DNA of 64,000 bases. Source: Saccopteryx bilineata (taxonomy: Eukaryota > Chordata > Mammalia > Chiroptera > Emballonuridae). Location of the stretch: positions 52,521,613 through 52,585,612 of the forward strand of contig NC_089496.1 of assembly GCF_036850765.1 (NCBI RefSeq), read 5' to 3'. Made by a program: the position numbers and the translations under genes. Of this stretch, positions 35,445 to 45,330 are shown piece by piece. Positions within the stretch are counted from its first letter, which is position 1; each line of letters opens with the position of its first letter. The notes beneath the pieces are model-generated. The model searched no databases. It saw only the letters and a program-made list of their open reading frames with translations, and was not told the origin of the DNA.

Positions 35445-35861
35445 AAGAGTGGGGGGAGGCCCTGGCCGGTTGGCTCAGCGGTAGAGCATCGGCCTGGCGT
35501 GCGGGGGACCCGGGTTCGATTCCCGGCCAGGGCACATAGGAGAAGCGCCCATTTGCTTCTCCACCCCCCACCCTTCCTCTCTGTCTCTCTCTTCCCCTCC
35601 CGCAGCCAAGGCTCCATTGGAGCAAAGATGGCCCGGGCGCTGGGGATGGCTCCTTGGCCTCTGCCTCAGGCGCTGGAGTGGCTCTGGTTGCGGCAGAGCG
35701 ACGCCCGGGAGGGGCGGAGCATCGCCCCCTGGTGGGCAGAACATCGCCCCTGGTGGGCGTGCCGGGTGGATCCCAGTCGGGTGCATGCGGGAGTCTCTCT
35801 GGCTGTCTCTCCCCGTTTCCAGCTTCAGAAAAATACAACAACAACAAAAAAGAGTGGGGGG
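35445..35861 (+). mobile_element. tRNA-derived SINE, family A, with duplicated tail motif
   Basis: The SINE lies at 35458-35849, with A and B boxes and the tail AAAATACAACAACAACAAAA. It is flanked by AAGAGTGGGGGG at 35445-35456 and 35850-35861. The word ATCGCCCCCTGGTGGGC (35721-35737) is followed by a near repeat, ATCGCCCCTGGTGGGC (35743-35758). It therefore has two tandem CTCF-like cores, the second lacking one base. Confidence 0.95.
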
Positions 35862-37019
35862 CGATTTTCCATTGCCTTTCTCATCTCCCATGCTACGTGA
35901 TCATCCTTCTAGCCAACCCTGCCCAGAGCAAAATCTTTCCGTTTATAAGAGAGCACACAACTGTAGCTAACCTGAGCTTCTGTTTCTGAAACATTGTAAA
36001 ATGTGCAATCCCTAAGCGACTCCTGGTAACTAATGGAGGCCTTCCAATCAATCTAGCGTGCCATGTGTTGGTTAGAATGTAACAAGTCCTGACAGCACGA
36101 GCACATTTCAGAATCGATGCAAAATGAGACATAGGAATACTGGTAAGTTCCTTTGAAGCCAGAGACCTCTTTCTTTTCCTCAAATTATGCAAGCAAACTC
36201 CTTGCCTTCCTCATTCTAGACCAGGCTACCCAAGAATCATGCATCCCCTCAAACGCGGCTTCAAAATATCTCAGTAGAATAGCCCTTGCCTTTCTCCTGG
36301 AAACTAGACTTGTCTTTACTTCTGACATTATTTTCCTGCATCGTTTGTTGCCAGTAAGTCTCTGGCTCTCCTACACAGTCTGACCCCTGGGGTGTTCCCG
36401 CCCACCTGTGCGCTCCGCACTGGCCTCCCAGCAGCAACACCTGCTCCACTGAGCGCATCCACCACCGCTGGGTTCCAGCCCTGTCCCCCGCGGCGCGCAC
36501 AGAAAATGTTGGCTATTACAACGCATATGTTTAAAACCTATCCAAAAACAAATAAGAAAGAAAATAGCTACCCTTTCGGAGTGGCAAGGAAGTCAGGCTA
36601 ACAATGTAACACATTCTTCACTGTCTTTGCGGAGTTTCTTTAACGTTATTACTTCTGGCGCCTTCCTAACCCTTTTTGTGCCGGTCCTTTTCAGTTTCTT
36701 TGTTATCCCGCTTTGATGGTTTCCTACTTTTTCAAGCTCTGCTTTCCTGTTCCCTGAAAACCGATCTCTCTGGACTGTTTTCCATTTGCTACATCAGGAC
36801 TCTTCTTGTTTTTTTCTTTTTCATTTTTACATTATCTGGTTCAATGAATGGGATATGAGTTTTAAAAGATTGCTTTTAAAAGTGGGCATATCGACAACAA
36901 GTATATTCTTCTGAAGTGGCCTATATAGACACGAGAATTTCAGAACTGTTTCAGAAGTCTCTCAGAGCTGTAGGTTAATTTTTATCATCTATGTTGCAGT
37001 TAACTTCAAAATGATCAAG
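35862..37019. other. Anonymous sequence
   Basis: I can support no gene or repeat call. Confidence 0.4.
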
Positions 37020-37035
37020 AGAAAAAAGAGCCCTC

Positions 37036-37059
37036 CACACACACACACACACACACACA
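37036..37059. repeat. (CA)n microsatellite
   Basis: A perfect CA dinucleotide run of about 24 bases, probably expanded from L1 3' UTR sequence. Confidence 0.95.
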
Positions 37060-37193
37060 AATCCCTCCCTCACAGACACAGAAAACAGTATGGTGGTTAC
37101 CAGAGGGTAAGGGAGGTTAGGGGGAGGAAGGAGAGGGTCAAGTGGGATGAAATGGTGATGGAAGGAGACTTCATTTGGGGGGGTGAACAAATA

Positions 37194-37666
37194 CAGTGTG
37201 TCCGTAAAGTCATGGTGCACTTTTGACCGGTCACAGGAAAGCAACAAAAGACGATAGAAATGTGAAATCTGCACCAAATAAAAAAAAACCCTCCCAGTTC
37301 CTGTGGCTCACTAAATTCGAATCCGTGACCAAAGTGCAATGTGAATATCAGCACGTTTATAACGAAGCGCCACCACATAGGAATGACATTACCCGGTGGG
37401 ATAAGCAGTTGAAGGAAACCAGCAGTTTGGTGGAGAAACCCCGTTCTGGTAGGCCATCACTCAGTGATGAGTCTGTAAGAGGCTATATGGGATAGCTACC
37501 TAAGGAGCCCTAAAAAATCTGTGCATGAGCCCACATCAAACTGCACTGAATAGGTATGAAACTGGGAGAGTTTTCCTTTTATTTGTTGCAGATTTCACAT
37601 TTCTATCATCTTTTGTTGCTTTCCTGTGACTGATCAAAAGTGCACCATGATTTTACGGACACACTG
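37194..37666 (+). mobile_element. Mariner-type MITE, second copy
   Basis: It is flanked by TA (37192-37193, 37667-37668) and has the same long inverted termini as 8238-8834, beginning CAGTGTGTCCGTAAAGTC. Relative to that copy, about 120-125 bp are missing between the left terminal repeat and the transposase fragment. The frame still reads KFESVTKVQCEYQ and RWDKQLKETSS, then shifts after SDESV. Both copies share the same junction from the N-terminal coding part to the 3' terminus. Confidence 0.9.
37223..37495 (+). pseudogene. Mariner transposase N-terminal fragment, truncated and frameshifted
   Basis: This is the counterpart of the 8398-8721 fragment, covering about 62 codons of helix-turn-helix sequence up to SGRPSLSDES. 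A frameshift then gives RGYMG and a stop. The codons before WLTKF derive from the terminal repeat, so the real start codon region has been deleted. Confidence 0.7.
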
Positions 37667-38313
37667 TAATACAATATAAAGTTGATGTATTTAGAATTGT
37701 ACACCTGAAACCTACATCATTTTATTAACCAATGTCACGCCAATGAATCCAAAAAATCAGACAAATGGCAATATTGCTATGTGGTATCACAAAGGTTGTG
37801 GACAAGAAAACCCAGTTCTAACACAATGCAGCAGATTCCTGTCCCAATCAAACCTCTGTCCCAGGCTCACACTATGGGTCAAAATTAATTGTAGTGAATT
37901 AAAAACTTAAATGTGAAAAGCAAAGCTTTACAAACTTTTAAAAGAACATACTGTTTATCACTTTGGGGTAGGAAAATCTTTTTAAGCAAGATACAAAAAT
38001 GATAAATTCTACATAGGGGCAAAAGAGATTAGAAGATTGAACTGCCTTAAAACTTAAACTTATATTTTAAAAAATACATCATAAAAAAAGCTAAAAGGCA
38101 ACGCTTTGATCTGGGAGAAGATATTTGCTAGATAGCCACTGTCAATGGATTAGTATTCAGAGTTTATAAAGGACTCCTGAAATCAATAAGAGAACAAAGG
38201 AAACAATTCTTTAGGAAAATTTGGAAATGGTAAGAACAGGCCATGTTGACAAATGAGAATTCAAAAACACAAATAAGTAAATTTTGTGAGGAATCTGAGA
38301 TGTCCAACTAAAT

Positions 38314-38340
<27 letters not shown>
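38314..38340. repeat. (CA)n microsatellite
   Basis: A CA run of about 27 bases inside the old L1. Confidence 0.95.
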
Positions 38341-38344
<4 letters not shown>

Positions 38345-38469
38345 TACACAGATACAATTTTTTTCAGGCCAGAGATTAACAAAAAATAAGTCAAACAAAG
38401 CAGTGCTGGAGAAGCTGTGGAGAAATGGAAATCCTCTAGGGCTTGTGTTTGTTAATCAGCACAAACATA

Positions 38470-38807
38470 CTCTAGGACAGGGGTCGGGAACCTATGGCTT
38501 GTGAGCCAGATGTGGCTATTGTGATGGCTGCATCTGGCTCGCAGACAAATCTTTAATTTAAAAAAATAATAACGTTAAAAATATAAAACATTCTCGTGTA
38601 TTACAATCCATTCATTTCTTACCGCTCATGTTCATGGTTGTGGGTGGCTGGAGCCAATCACAGCTGTCCTCCGGGACAACACCAAATTTTTATTGGATAA
38701 TGCGTAAAGTACACGGATCGTTTTATGGCTCTCACAGAATTACATTTAAAATATGTGGCGTTCATGGCTCTCTCAGCCAAAAAAAATTCCCGACCCCTGC
38801 TCTAGGG
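38470..38807 (-). mobile_element. hAT MITE with CAGGGGTCGGGAACC ends
   Basis: The element is 38478-38799 (322 bp), in reverse orientation relative to the transposase-bearing element at 47266-49729. It matches that element's two ends with the interior deleted. Its duplications are CTCTAGGA (38470-38477) and CTCTAGGG (38800-38807). No coding sequence remains, so it depends on transposase supplied in trans. Confidence 0.95.
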
Positions 38808-39402
38808 CATTCTGATCGCAACACAAAGTAAATGTGCCTTAATTCATTGACCCCCTCAGTCAAGGGATTCTTCCGGGGATAAAGTGCAGAGCATTCCTGC
38901 ATATCTGCGCAAGGAAACCTATTGCAGGCATTGTCATTGCTGTATTATTTCCTAATAACAAAAGAACGCTTTAAAGTATCCATTAACAGGAGAACACACA
39001 AGTGATGTTATAGCAATACCGAACGCAGCCATTAATATAAAGGTGCACGAATTAATATGGATAAACCGCAGACACATGATGCTGAATTTAAAAAGCATAT
39101 TGCCTAGCGATGGATTCTGTAAACCCGTGAAACCAAGTCACATAACTGTCTGTGGATACATCAGGACTTGGTACTGGCATACAACATGGCTAGAATGACA
39201 AGTGTCAAATCCAGGACAGCAGCTGCTGCTTGGGAGGAAGGGACAGGCACCCAGCAGGGGTGCAGGAGGGGACTTTTAGTGCCGTTTGTTATGCCTCAGT
39301 GTGTACAGAAATTCCAAAACAAATACATCAAAATATTAAGATTCGATAAAGCATCTAAGAGCAAAATGAAATGGGTGTGACAGAGCATCACAGCAAGAAG
39401 AC

Positions 39403-39472
39403 AGGGAGGGAGGGAGGGAGAGAGGGAGGGAGGGAGGGAGGGAGGGAGGGAGGGAGGGAGGGAGGGAGGGAG
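39403..39472. repeat. (GGGA)n microsatellite, about 17 units
   Basis: A nearly perfect GGGA tetranucleotide array with one GAGA interruption. Open frames of REGG or LPPS repeats on the two strands are by-products of the repeat. Confidence 0.96.
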
Positions 39473-40303
39473 GACCAAGATCTGCGCTTTCGTCCAAAAC
39501 CCAGAAAACATGAAGCCATTTCTGACGGAGGAGGGGAAGGCAGCACAGCCACGGGAAACTCCCTGAGGCATGGAAAACGTACTCCAGGCTCTGTGTGCAG
39601 GTTACCTGTGACATGTGTGAGGCAGAGGCTCCCTTTGCCACCACACCTACAGAGGTACGGTGACAGCAGACCTTGCAGGAAGCCAGTCAGATTTGGGTTT
39701 GTTTGTTTTTTTGTCATTTTCCCAACACTTTGAGAGTTTCAAGGGCAGGGTACAGTATGGCACCTGCGAATGCCTGGGGAAGGCTGGTGGGAGGCATTTA
39801 TGATTCCTGCCTGCGGGCAACCCATGTTTGTGTGAAAAGTCCGGAAGCCTCTCCCACAGAGCAGCTGGGAAACGGGGAGGGAGAAGCCGTTCAGCTCTCT
39901 GTCACAACAACTGGTGAGTCGGGAGTGCGACTGACCGGGAGCCACTAAAATTATCCAGGAGTGTCTCAGAGTCTTTGAATTTAGACAGAAGGACATTTCA
40001 AGGAGTTTGTGCATAATTCGCCACGCCCATTACCACGCACCTCTTTACAGGTATGAGACGTGGCAGGAGGCCGAGTGTCGTCCTGAGCTCTCTGCCTCCT
40101 CGGGTGTCAGCTTGAAAACCTGAGCTGTTATGATCATATGGAAATATGCTACCACCCTTTGTTTCTCTCTCCTCCACATAATCTCTTCCTGCGGCGCCCT
40201 TGGTGAAATCCCCTCCCAGGCGGATGGATGAGACTTGGGAGACGAGTTGAGTCATTTATTTTTCCATTCCATCAAGGGTTCAGGGTGACTACTTCTGGCA
40301 AGC
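39473..40303. other. Anonymous sequence
   Basis: I can support no gene or repeat call. Confidence 0.4.
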
Positions 40304-40900
40304 AGCCAATGGGTCAGGTGACCACGAAGCATCTTTGGTCCTCTCCCTCAGCATTCTCTGAACTCATGCACGGAGGCAGAAAGCCGATGGGTCAGGTGAC
40401 CACGAAGCATCTTTGATCCTCTCTCTCAGCATTCTCTGAACTCATGCACGGAGGCAAAGAGTCGATGGGTCATGTGACCATGTAGCATCTTTGGTCCTCT
40501 CTCTCAGCATTCTCTGAACTCATGCACAGAGGCAGAGAGTTGATGGGCCATGTGACCACGTAGCATCTTTGGTCCTCTCTCTCAGCATTCTCTGAACTCA
40601 TGCACAGAGGCAGAGAGTCGATGGGTCATGTGACCATGTAGCATCTTTGGTCCTCTCTCTCAGCAGAAGCCGATGGGTCAGGTGACCATGAAGCATCTTT
40701 GATCCTCTCCCTCAGCATTCTCTGAACTCATGCACAGAGGCAGAAAGCCAATGGGTCAGGTGACCACAAAGCAACCTTGATCCTCTCAGCATTCTCTGAA
40801 CTCATGCACGGAGGCAGAGAGCCGATGGGTCATGTGACCATGTAGCATCTTTGGTCCTCTCTCTCAGCATTCTCTGAACTCAAGCACAGAGGCAGAAAGC
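40304..40900. repeat. 78-bp minisatellite, about 7-8 units
   Basis: Each unit contains CGATGGGTCAGGTGACCACG, AGCATCTTTG, TCCTCTCTCTCAGCATTCTC and ACTCATGCACGGAGGCA. Units differ by point changes (GGTGACC/TGTGACC, CACGAAGC/CATGTAGC). One unit is shortened around 40660-40672, where CTCAGC joins directly to AGAAGCCGATGG. Units 2, 3, 4 and 5 are the most alike, which suggests recent local expansion. I see no coding meaning. Confidence 0.95.
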
Positions 40901-41689
40901 GACATGAAGAGCCCTAGATGAGGATGCAGGAAATTCACTAAGCCTGATGACACCTCCCTTAGAAGCTGTCCCGTGTGTCTAAGTGGCCCGCGTGTTCCAT
41001 GGGGTACCTGTGACACACAGCAGATGTTGGCATTCATGAAGCGGAAGTCTGTTCTGCCTCCCAACAGGGACTGACTTCAAGGCTGTGGTGGTCCAGGACC
41101 GGAAGCAGAGAGGTAAGAAAAGGCCGAGGGGGTTTCTGATGCTCTCACAGTGCCTCCCAGTCCATATCTAAACAGCTCTGAGTCTGTCTCAGCAGGTATA
41201 CTTTAAATTGGTTTTTCAGAAAATATTTCGCGGCAACCCTCCAGGAGTTTTGATGTTGTTCAGGATTATTTTCTACTCTCCTCTGTGCGTAACTCAGCCA
41301 TGAGATGTTGCTGTTGGCAAGGGTCAGATGTTCTTCAAGACTGAGCCTTTCTTCCAGATGAAAAACTCTTCAACATCTAGTCCTCCCCACATAATCTCTG
41401 CTTCATAATCAGGCTGTGAAATCCCAAAAGCTTGCTTACACGCCTTCGTAACTGGTCTTAAGATGAAAATCTGTTCTGCTGACACGCGACTGCTTCCTTG
41501 GCAATCTCTTCTCCTTCGGTTTCGTGGCAATGGGAAATACCACAGAGAAGACGGCCGTTTTTCTCACCAGAGGTAAAAAAAAAATCAGATTTAGAATGAG
41601 AAAAGCCTAACCATTTCTGTGGGTATGATGATTGCTCACCCATCATATATCCCCATCGATCACCTTGGAGGGTGAAATACTACTGTGAA
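40901..41689. other. Anonymous sequence
   Basis: I can support no gene or repeat call. Confidence 0.4.
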
Positions 41690-41840
41690 GGTGCTCAACG
41701 TGACTAATCCTCAGGGAAACGCAAAGCAAAATCACAAGTGAAGTATCACTACTCACATGTTAGAGTGGCTATTATCAAAAAGACCAAAAAAAAAAAGCAT
41801 TGAAGAGGATGTGGAGAAAAGGGAACCTTTGGAGACTGTT
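41690..41840 (+). mobile_element. Old L1 3' fragment
   Basis: Phrases typical of the end of ORF2 are present: GTGCTCAACGTGACTAATCC, AGAGTGGCTATTATCAAAAA and GAGGATGTGGAGAAAAGGGA. It is diverged and untranslatable. Confidence 0.7.
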
Positions 41841-42529
41841 GTTTCTTGAACATATTTACAATCATTCATTGCTTTAAACTGTTCACATAATCGCTCTGAT
41901 ATTTGGATCTCTCAAGTGTTTTTTCTATTGTCTATTTTTCCTTTTGGATTTTGATTAATTCTTGAAGTTTTATGTACTTGCATGTTTTTTTAATTCAGTC
42001 TGAAAAATACGTGTTTGAAAATACTTTTTAAATAATAGGAGGCTACTGGGAAATAAGAGAGTAGAGATCATTTCATGAATATTAACATTTACCAGGAACG
42101 ATTTCTATTTTTCGGTTAGCCTGCTAGGTGGTAGCCCTTTCGGGTCTTACCCTGTGATGTTTACTGGGCCCCTCCTCCTGTCTTGAGACCACCAAAGCCT
42201 TTTCTCAGCTTCTGCATCTCTTAGCTGCTTCATTCACATGGAAATGCTTTAAAGAAAAGAGGGGGCCACGTGTCATAACCACCTCTTGGTTTCTCTCATG
42301 TGCAGGATCTTGGTAGTGCTCACAGAAATAAAGGGCTTAGATTTCCAGTTGTTGTTGGTAGGAGAGTTGGTGCAAGAGGGTGTGTTAGGGTTGCACAGCC
42401 TGGACTCTTACATGATTTTTATGGGTGTAATGTGGGCTTATGGAGAAGGCTAACGTGTGCTGGCATGCTATGTTAGAACCTCTTTCTGGATTTATGCAAT
42501 CCAGAAGAATGTTTGGGAATCTTGTCTTT
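41841..42529. other. Anonymous sequence
   Basis: I can support no gene or repeat call. Confidence 0.4.
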
Positions 42530-42530
42530 A

Positions 42531-42590
<60 letters not shown>

Positions 42591-42616
42591 ACACACACAT
42601 GTATATATATATATAT
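42530..42616. repeat. Compound (AT)n(AC)n(AT)n microsatellite
   Basis: An AT run of about 20 bases is followed by about 50 bases of AC with one T interruption, and then another TA run of about 17 bases. The flanking AT blocks are complementary to each other. Confidence 0.97.
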
Positions 42617-43194
42617 TACTTGTTTATCTCTTGTCTAATGCTATATTGAGGATAAAACAAAATAAATTTAGATATAATGTGATATTCAAAAAATTTACTA
42701 GATGTGTATGTACATTTTATATCTTCCTAGATCATCAAAGGAATCAGATTTAGCAGATATTCACCTTAAATTTGTACTTGATTCTTTCCCCCATTTCTTT
42801 GGTTTTGTGTGAAATGAGGTCAAACAGTCAGCCACTGACTTACACGGGGAATGCTTATTGTGTGCCAGGAACAACTAGACAATGGCTAATTAACTGCTGT
42901 GGGTGAAATGTCAGCAGGGATAAGGAGAGGCAGACACCAAAATTTAAATTTTTAAATTTGTGTAGCTAAGTGATTCTTATTTGCCATTCCTTCTTATTGC
43001 GGCTTCTAATGAACGTAGAGGAGATATAGTAGAATAATAGATGTACAGTGCAGTGATATAGCAGAGAGACTGGATTCAGAGGAAGCAGTATTTAAAAATC
43101 ATTTATTTATGGGCCAATTATGATTTTCATGCTCTCAGCCCAACTCATCCGTTCTTTTCTCATAGTAAAGAGGGAATTAAGATCGTAGTAACTA
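42617..43194. other. Anonymous AT-rich sequence
   Basis: I can support no gene or repeat call. Confidence 0.4.
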
Positions 43195-43340
43195 AGTGCA
43201 GTGACAGATAGTTACTAGACTCATTGTGATGATAACTTTGTAAGGTATATAATTGTTGAATCACTATGTTGTATACCTGAACCTAATGTACTACTGCATG
43301 TCAATTATAATTAAAATAAGTTAATAAAAACTATCTGGGG
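43195..43340 (+). mobile_element. L1 3' end (older subfamily)
   Basis: The run GACAGATAGTTACTAGAC, ATTGTGATGATAACTTTG, AATCACTATGTTGTATACC and an A-rich end is the familiar terminal sequence of older mammalian L1 3' UTRs. It is non-coding. Confidence 0.8.
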
Positions 43341-43868
43341 AAAAATAAACTCAGGTCTGTCTGACTCTAATAATCATAATTAATAATTAATAATAATATT
43401 TAGATAATGATTTTAAAAAGAGAGACTCAAGGATACCACTTACCCCAATAAACTTTTTAAATGTAGAGTCTTCTGAGTTTGAGGGGAAGGAGGAACATAG
43501 AAACAACGCTTTTATGTTGTGTTGAATGGAAAAGTGTAAGTATATTAAAGAATAGTTTGGCATCTTTAGTTCTACTTAACAGATATCAAATGGTGTTTTT
43601 CAGCTTATTTAAAAATGATAAAAAGATATTTGATTTCTTAAACTGAACATCAAAGTTCTTATAAATTAAAGTTGAGTGAATTTAGCCTCAATGGAGAGGA
43701 ATCCCAGGAACTCTATCAACAGGCAGGAAGTGTGTTCTTGAAGGGATTGCTTCTCAGAGACAGGGCGCTGAGTAGGACCGCGTTCCTGGCACCTCCCTTC
43801 AGCCTCTTTTCGGAAGCCCTTGCAGACCTAGTTTATCTCAGCGCGGAGAGGCTCCCAGGAACTTCTGT
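43341..43868. other. Anonymous sequence
   Basis: I see nothing supportable up to the target-site duplication of the next L1. Confidence 0.4.
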
Positions 43869-44888
43869 AAGAATGTGCTGGCCGTGCAGGAGGGTTCCCT
43901 TTACTCCACATCCTCGCCAGCACTTATTCTGTGTTGTTTTGTTGATGAGCGCCATTCTGACTGGTGTGAGGTGATATCTCATTGTGGTTTTAATTTTCAT
44001 TTCTCTAATGATTAGTGATGTTGAGCATTTCTTCATATGCCTATTGGCCATCTGTGTGTCCTCTTTGGAGAAGTGTCTATTCATCTCTTTTGCCCATTTT
44101 TGGATTGGATTGTTTGTCTTCCTGGTGTTGAGATTTACAAGTTCTTTATAAGTTTTGGTTATTAACCCCTTATCAGATGTATTGTCAAATATGTTCTCCT
44201 ATTGTGTATTTAATGCAGACTGGTGCAGCCTCTGTGGAAAACAGTATGGAGATTCCTCAAAAATTGAAAATTGAACTGCCTATTTTGACCCAGCTATCCC
44301 ACTTTTAGGGATATACCCTAAGAACACCATAGAACTATTCCAAAAGGAGAAATGCACCCCCATGTTTATGGCAGCATTGTTCACAATAGCGAAGATCTGG
44401 AAACAGCCCAAGTATCCGTCAGAAGACGAGTGGATTAAAAAGCTTTAGTACATATATACTATGGAATACTACTCAGCCATAAGAAATGATGACATCGGAT
44501 CATTTACAACAACATGGATGGACCTTGATAACATTATAAGGAGTGAAATAAGTAAATCAGAAAAAACAAACTAAGAACTATATGAACCCATACATAGATG
44601 GGACATAAAAATGAGACTCAGAGACATGGACAAGAATGTGATGGCTTCGGGGTGGGGGGGGGTGGGGAGGGGACGAGGAAGGAGAGAGAGGGGATGGGGG
44701 AGGGGAGGGGCACAAAGAAACCAGATAGAAGGTGAAGGAAGACAATTTGACTTTGGGTGAGGGGTATGCAACATAATCAAATGTCAAAATAATCTGGAGA
44801 TGTTTTCTTGGAACATATGTACCGATTTATCAATGTCACTGCATTAAAATTAATAAAAATAAGATTAAAAACAAAAGAATGCGCTGGC
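43869..44888 (+). mobile_element. 5'-truncated, 5'-inverted (twin-primed) L1
   Basis: The insertion (43883-44874) is flanked by AAGAATGTGCTGGC (43869-43882) and AAGAATGCGCTGGC (44875-44888), 13 of 14 identical. The left part, 43884 to about 44213, is inverted ORF2 sequence. The right part, from about 44213, is ORF2 end plus 3' UTR in sense. Sense order shows the two pieces are neighbours in L1, with only about a dozen bases lost at the junction. This is the signature of twin priming during target-primed reverse transcription. The 3' UTR contains a G-rich polypurine tract (44649-44709) and ends TTAATAAAAATAAGATTAAA. Confidence 0.93.
43885..44213 (-). pseudogene. L1 ORF2 C-terminal fragment in the inverted segment
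   Basis: Minus-strand translation gives [19 protein letters not shown], then [20 protein letters not shown] and PVRMALI. This is the conserved region near the C-terminus of L1 ORF2p, downstream of the reverse transcriptase domain. It is an isolated fragment with no promoter or catalytic part. Confidence 0.85.
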
Positions 44889-45274
44889 TCTCTTTCTGCC
44901 TGTGTCACACAGGGAGTGATTGTACTCCTCTCCTCTTTGTGCTTCATTACTATCCCCAGTCACAGTGTCATTTCTTTTCAAAGACCGGCCAGGCTAACAG
45001 CGTGGTTCTCTTACCTCAGGCAGGCTTGGGCTCTGTGCCCATGGGCAGTCTTCTCTTTATTACAATGCTTAATTGTCGTAGGTTGAAGCCCAAAGTAGAT
45101 GGGAGCTTTCATCCTTTTTATATCTTTTTTTTGTATAGTTTTAATAACAATAAAATACTTCCCTTAAGTTCATGTCAGAACCTTCTCTAACACTTCAATT
45201 ATAGTCTCATATACATATCCGCATAGGAGCTCCTTATTTGTCTCGAAATATTATTTCAACTAAATTCACCAAGT

Positions 45275-45282
<8 letters not shown>
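44889..45282. other. Anonymous sequence
   Basis: A 103-codon plus frame (44879-45190) begins at the edge of the L1 and has no recognisable domain. Confidence 0.4.

Positions 45283-45328
<46 letters not shown>
45283..45328. repeat. (AT)n microsatellite, about 22 units
   Basis: A perfect AT dinucleotide run. Confidence 0.97.

Positions 45329-45330
<2 letters not shown>

Larger units (their letters stand above)
37020..37758 (+). mobile_element. L1 3' end interrupted by a mariner MITE
   Basis: The left part (about 37020-37193) has a (CA)n tract and the L1 3' UTR phrases GGTTACCAGAGGGTAAGGGA and GGAGACTTCATTTGGG. The right part (37667-37758) continues with ACACCTGAAACCTAC, TTTTATTAACCAATGTCACG and a short A-rich end. 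Compared with 19730-19985 the two parts join directly, so the mariner at 37194-37666 inserted into an existing L1 tail. Confidence 0.8.
37760..39370 (+). mobile_element. Old L1 3' region, interrupted by a hAT MITE
   Basis: Worn L1 sequence on the plus strand. Around 38098-38180 there is a phrase like GGGAGAAGATATTTGC and CAGAGTTTATAAAGGAC, from the end of ORF2. Around 38930-39110 there are the typical ORF2-to-3'UTR phrases, for example on the small-object counts and GATAAACC. The coding frame is broken throughout. A (CA)n tract lies at 38314-38340 and the hAT MITE at 38478-38799 interrupts it. The outer edges are approximate. Confidence 0.55.

Noticed and set aside
38628..38831. 67-codon frame starting MFMVVGGWSQSQ
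   Set aside because: It lies inside the hAT MITE and reads its right-end sequence. The same words occur non-coding at 49500-49600 and 51290-51370.
39403..39472. CRISPR-like regular array, also considered for 40304-40900 and 6194-6535
   Set aside because: These are tandem repeats without unique spacers, in a eukaryotic genome.
43833..44084. Short minus-strand protein that looks conserved
   Set aside because: It is the inverted piece of L1 ORF2 and not a host gene; it is annotated as a pseudogene fragment.
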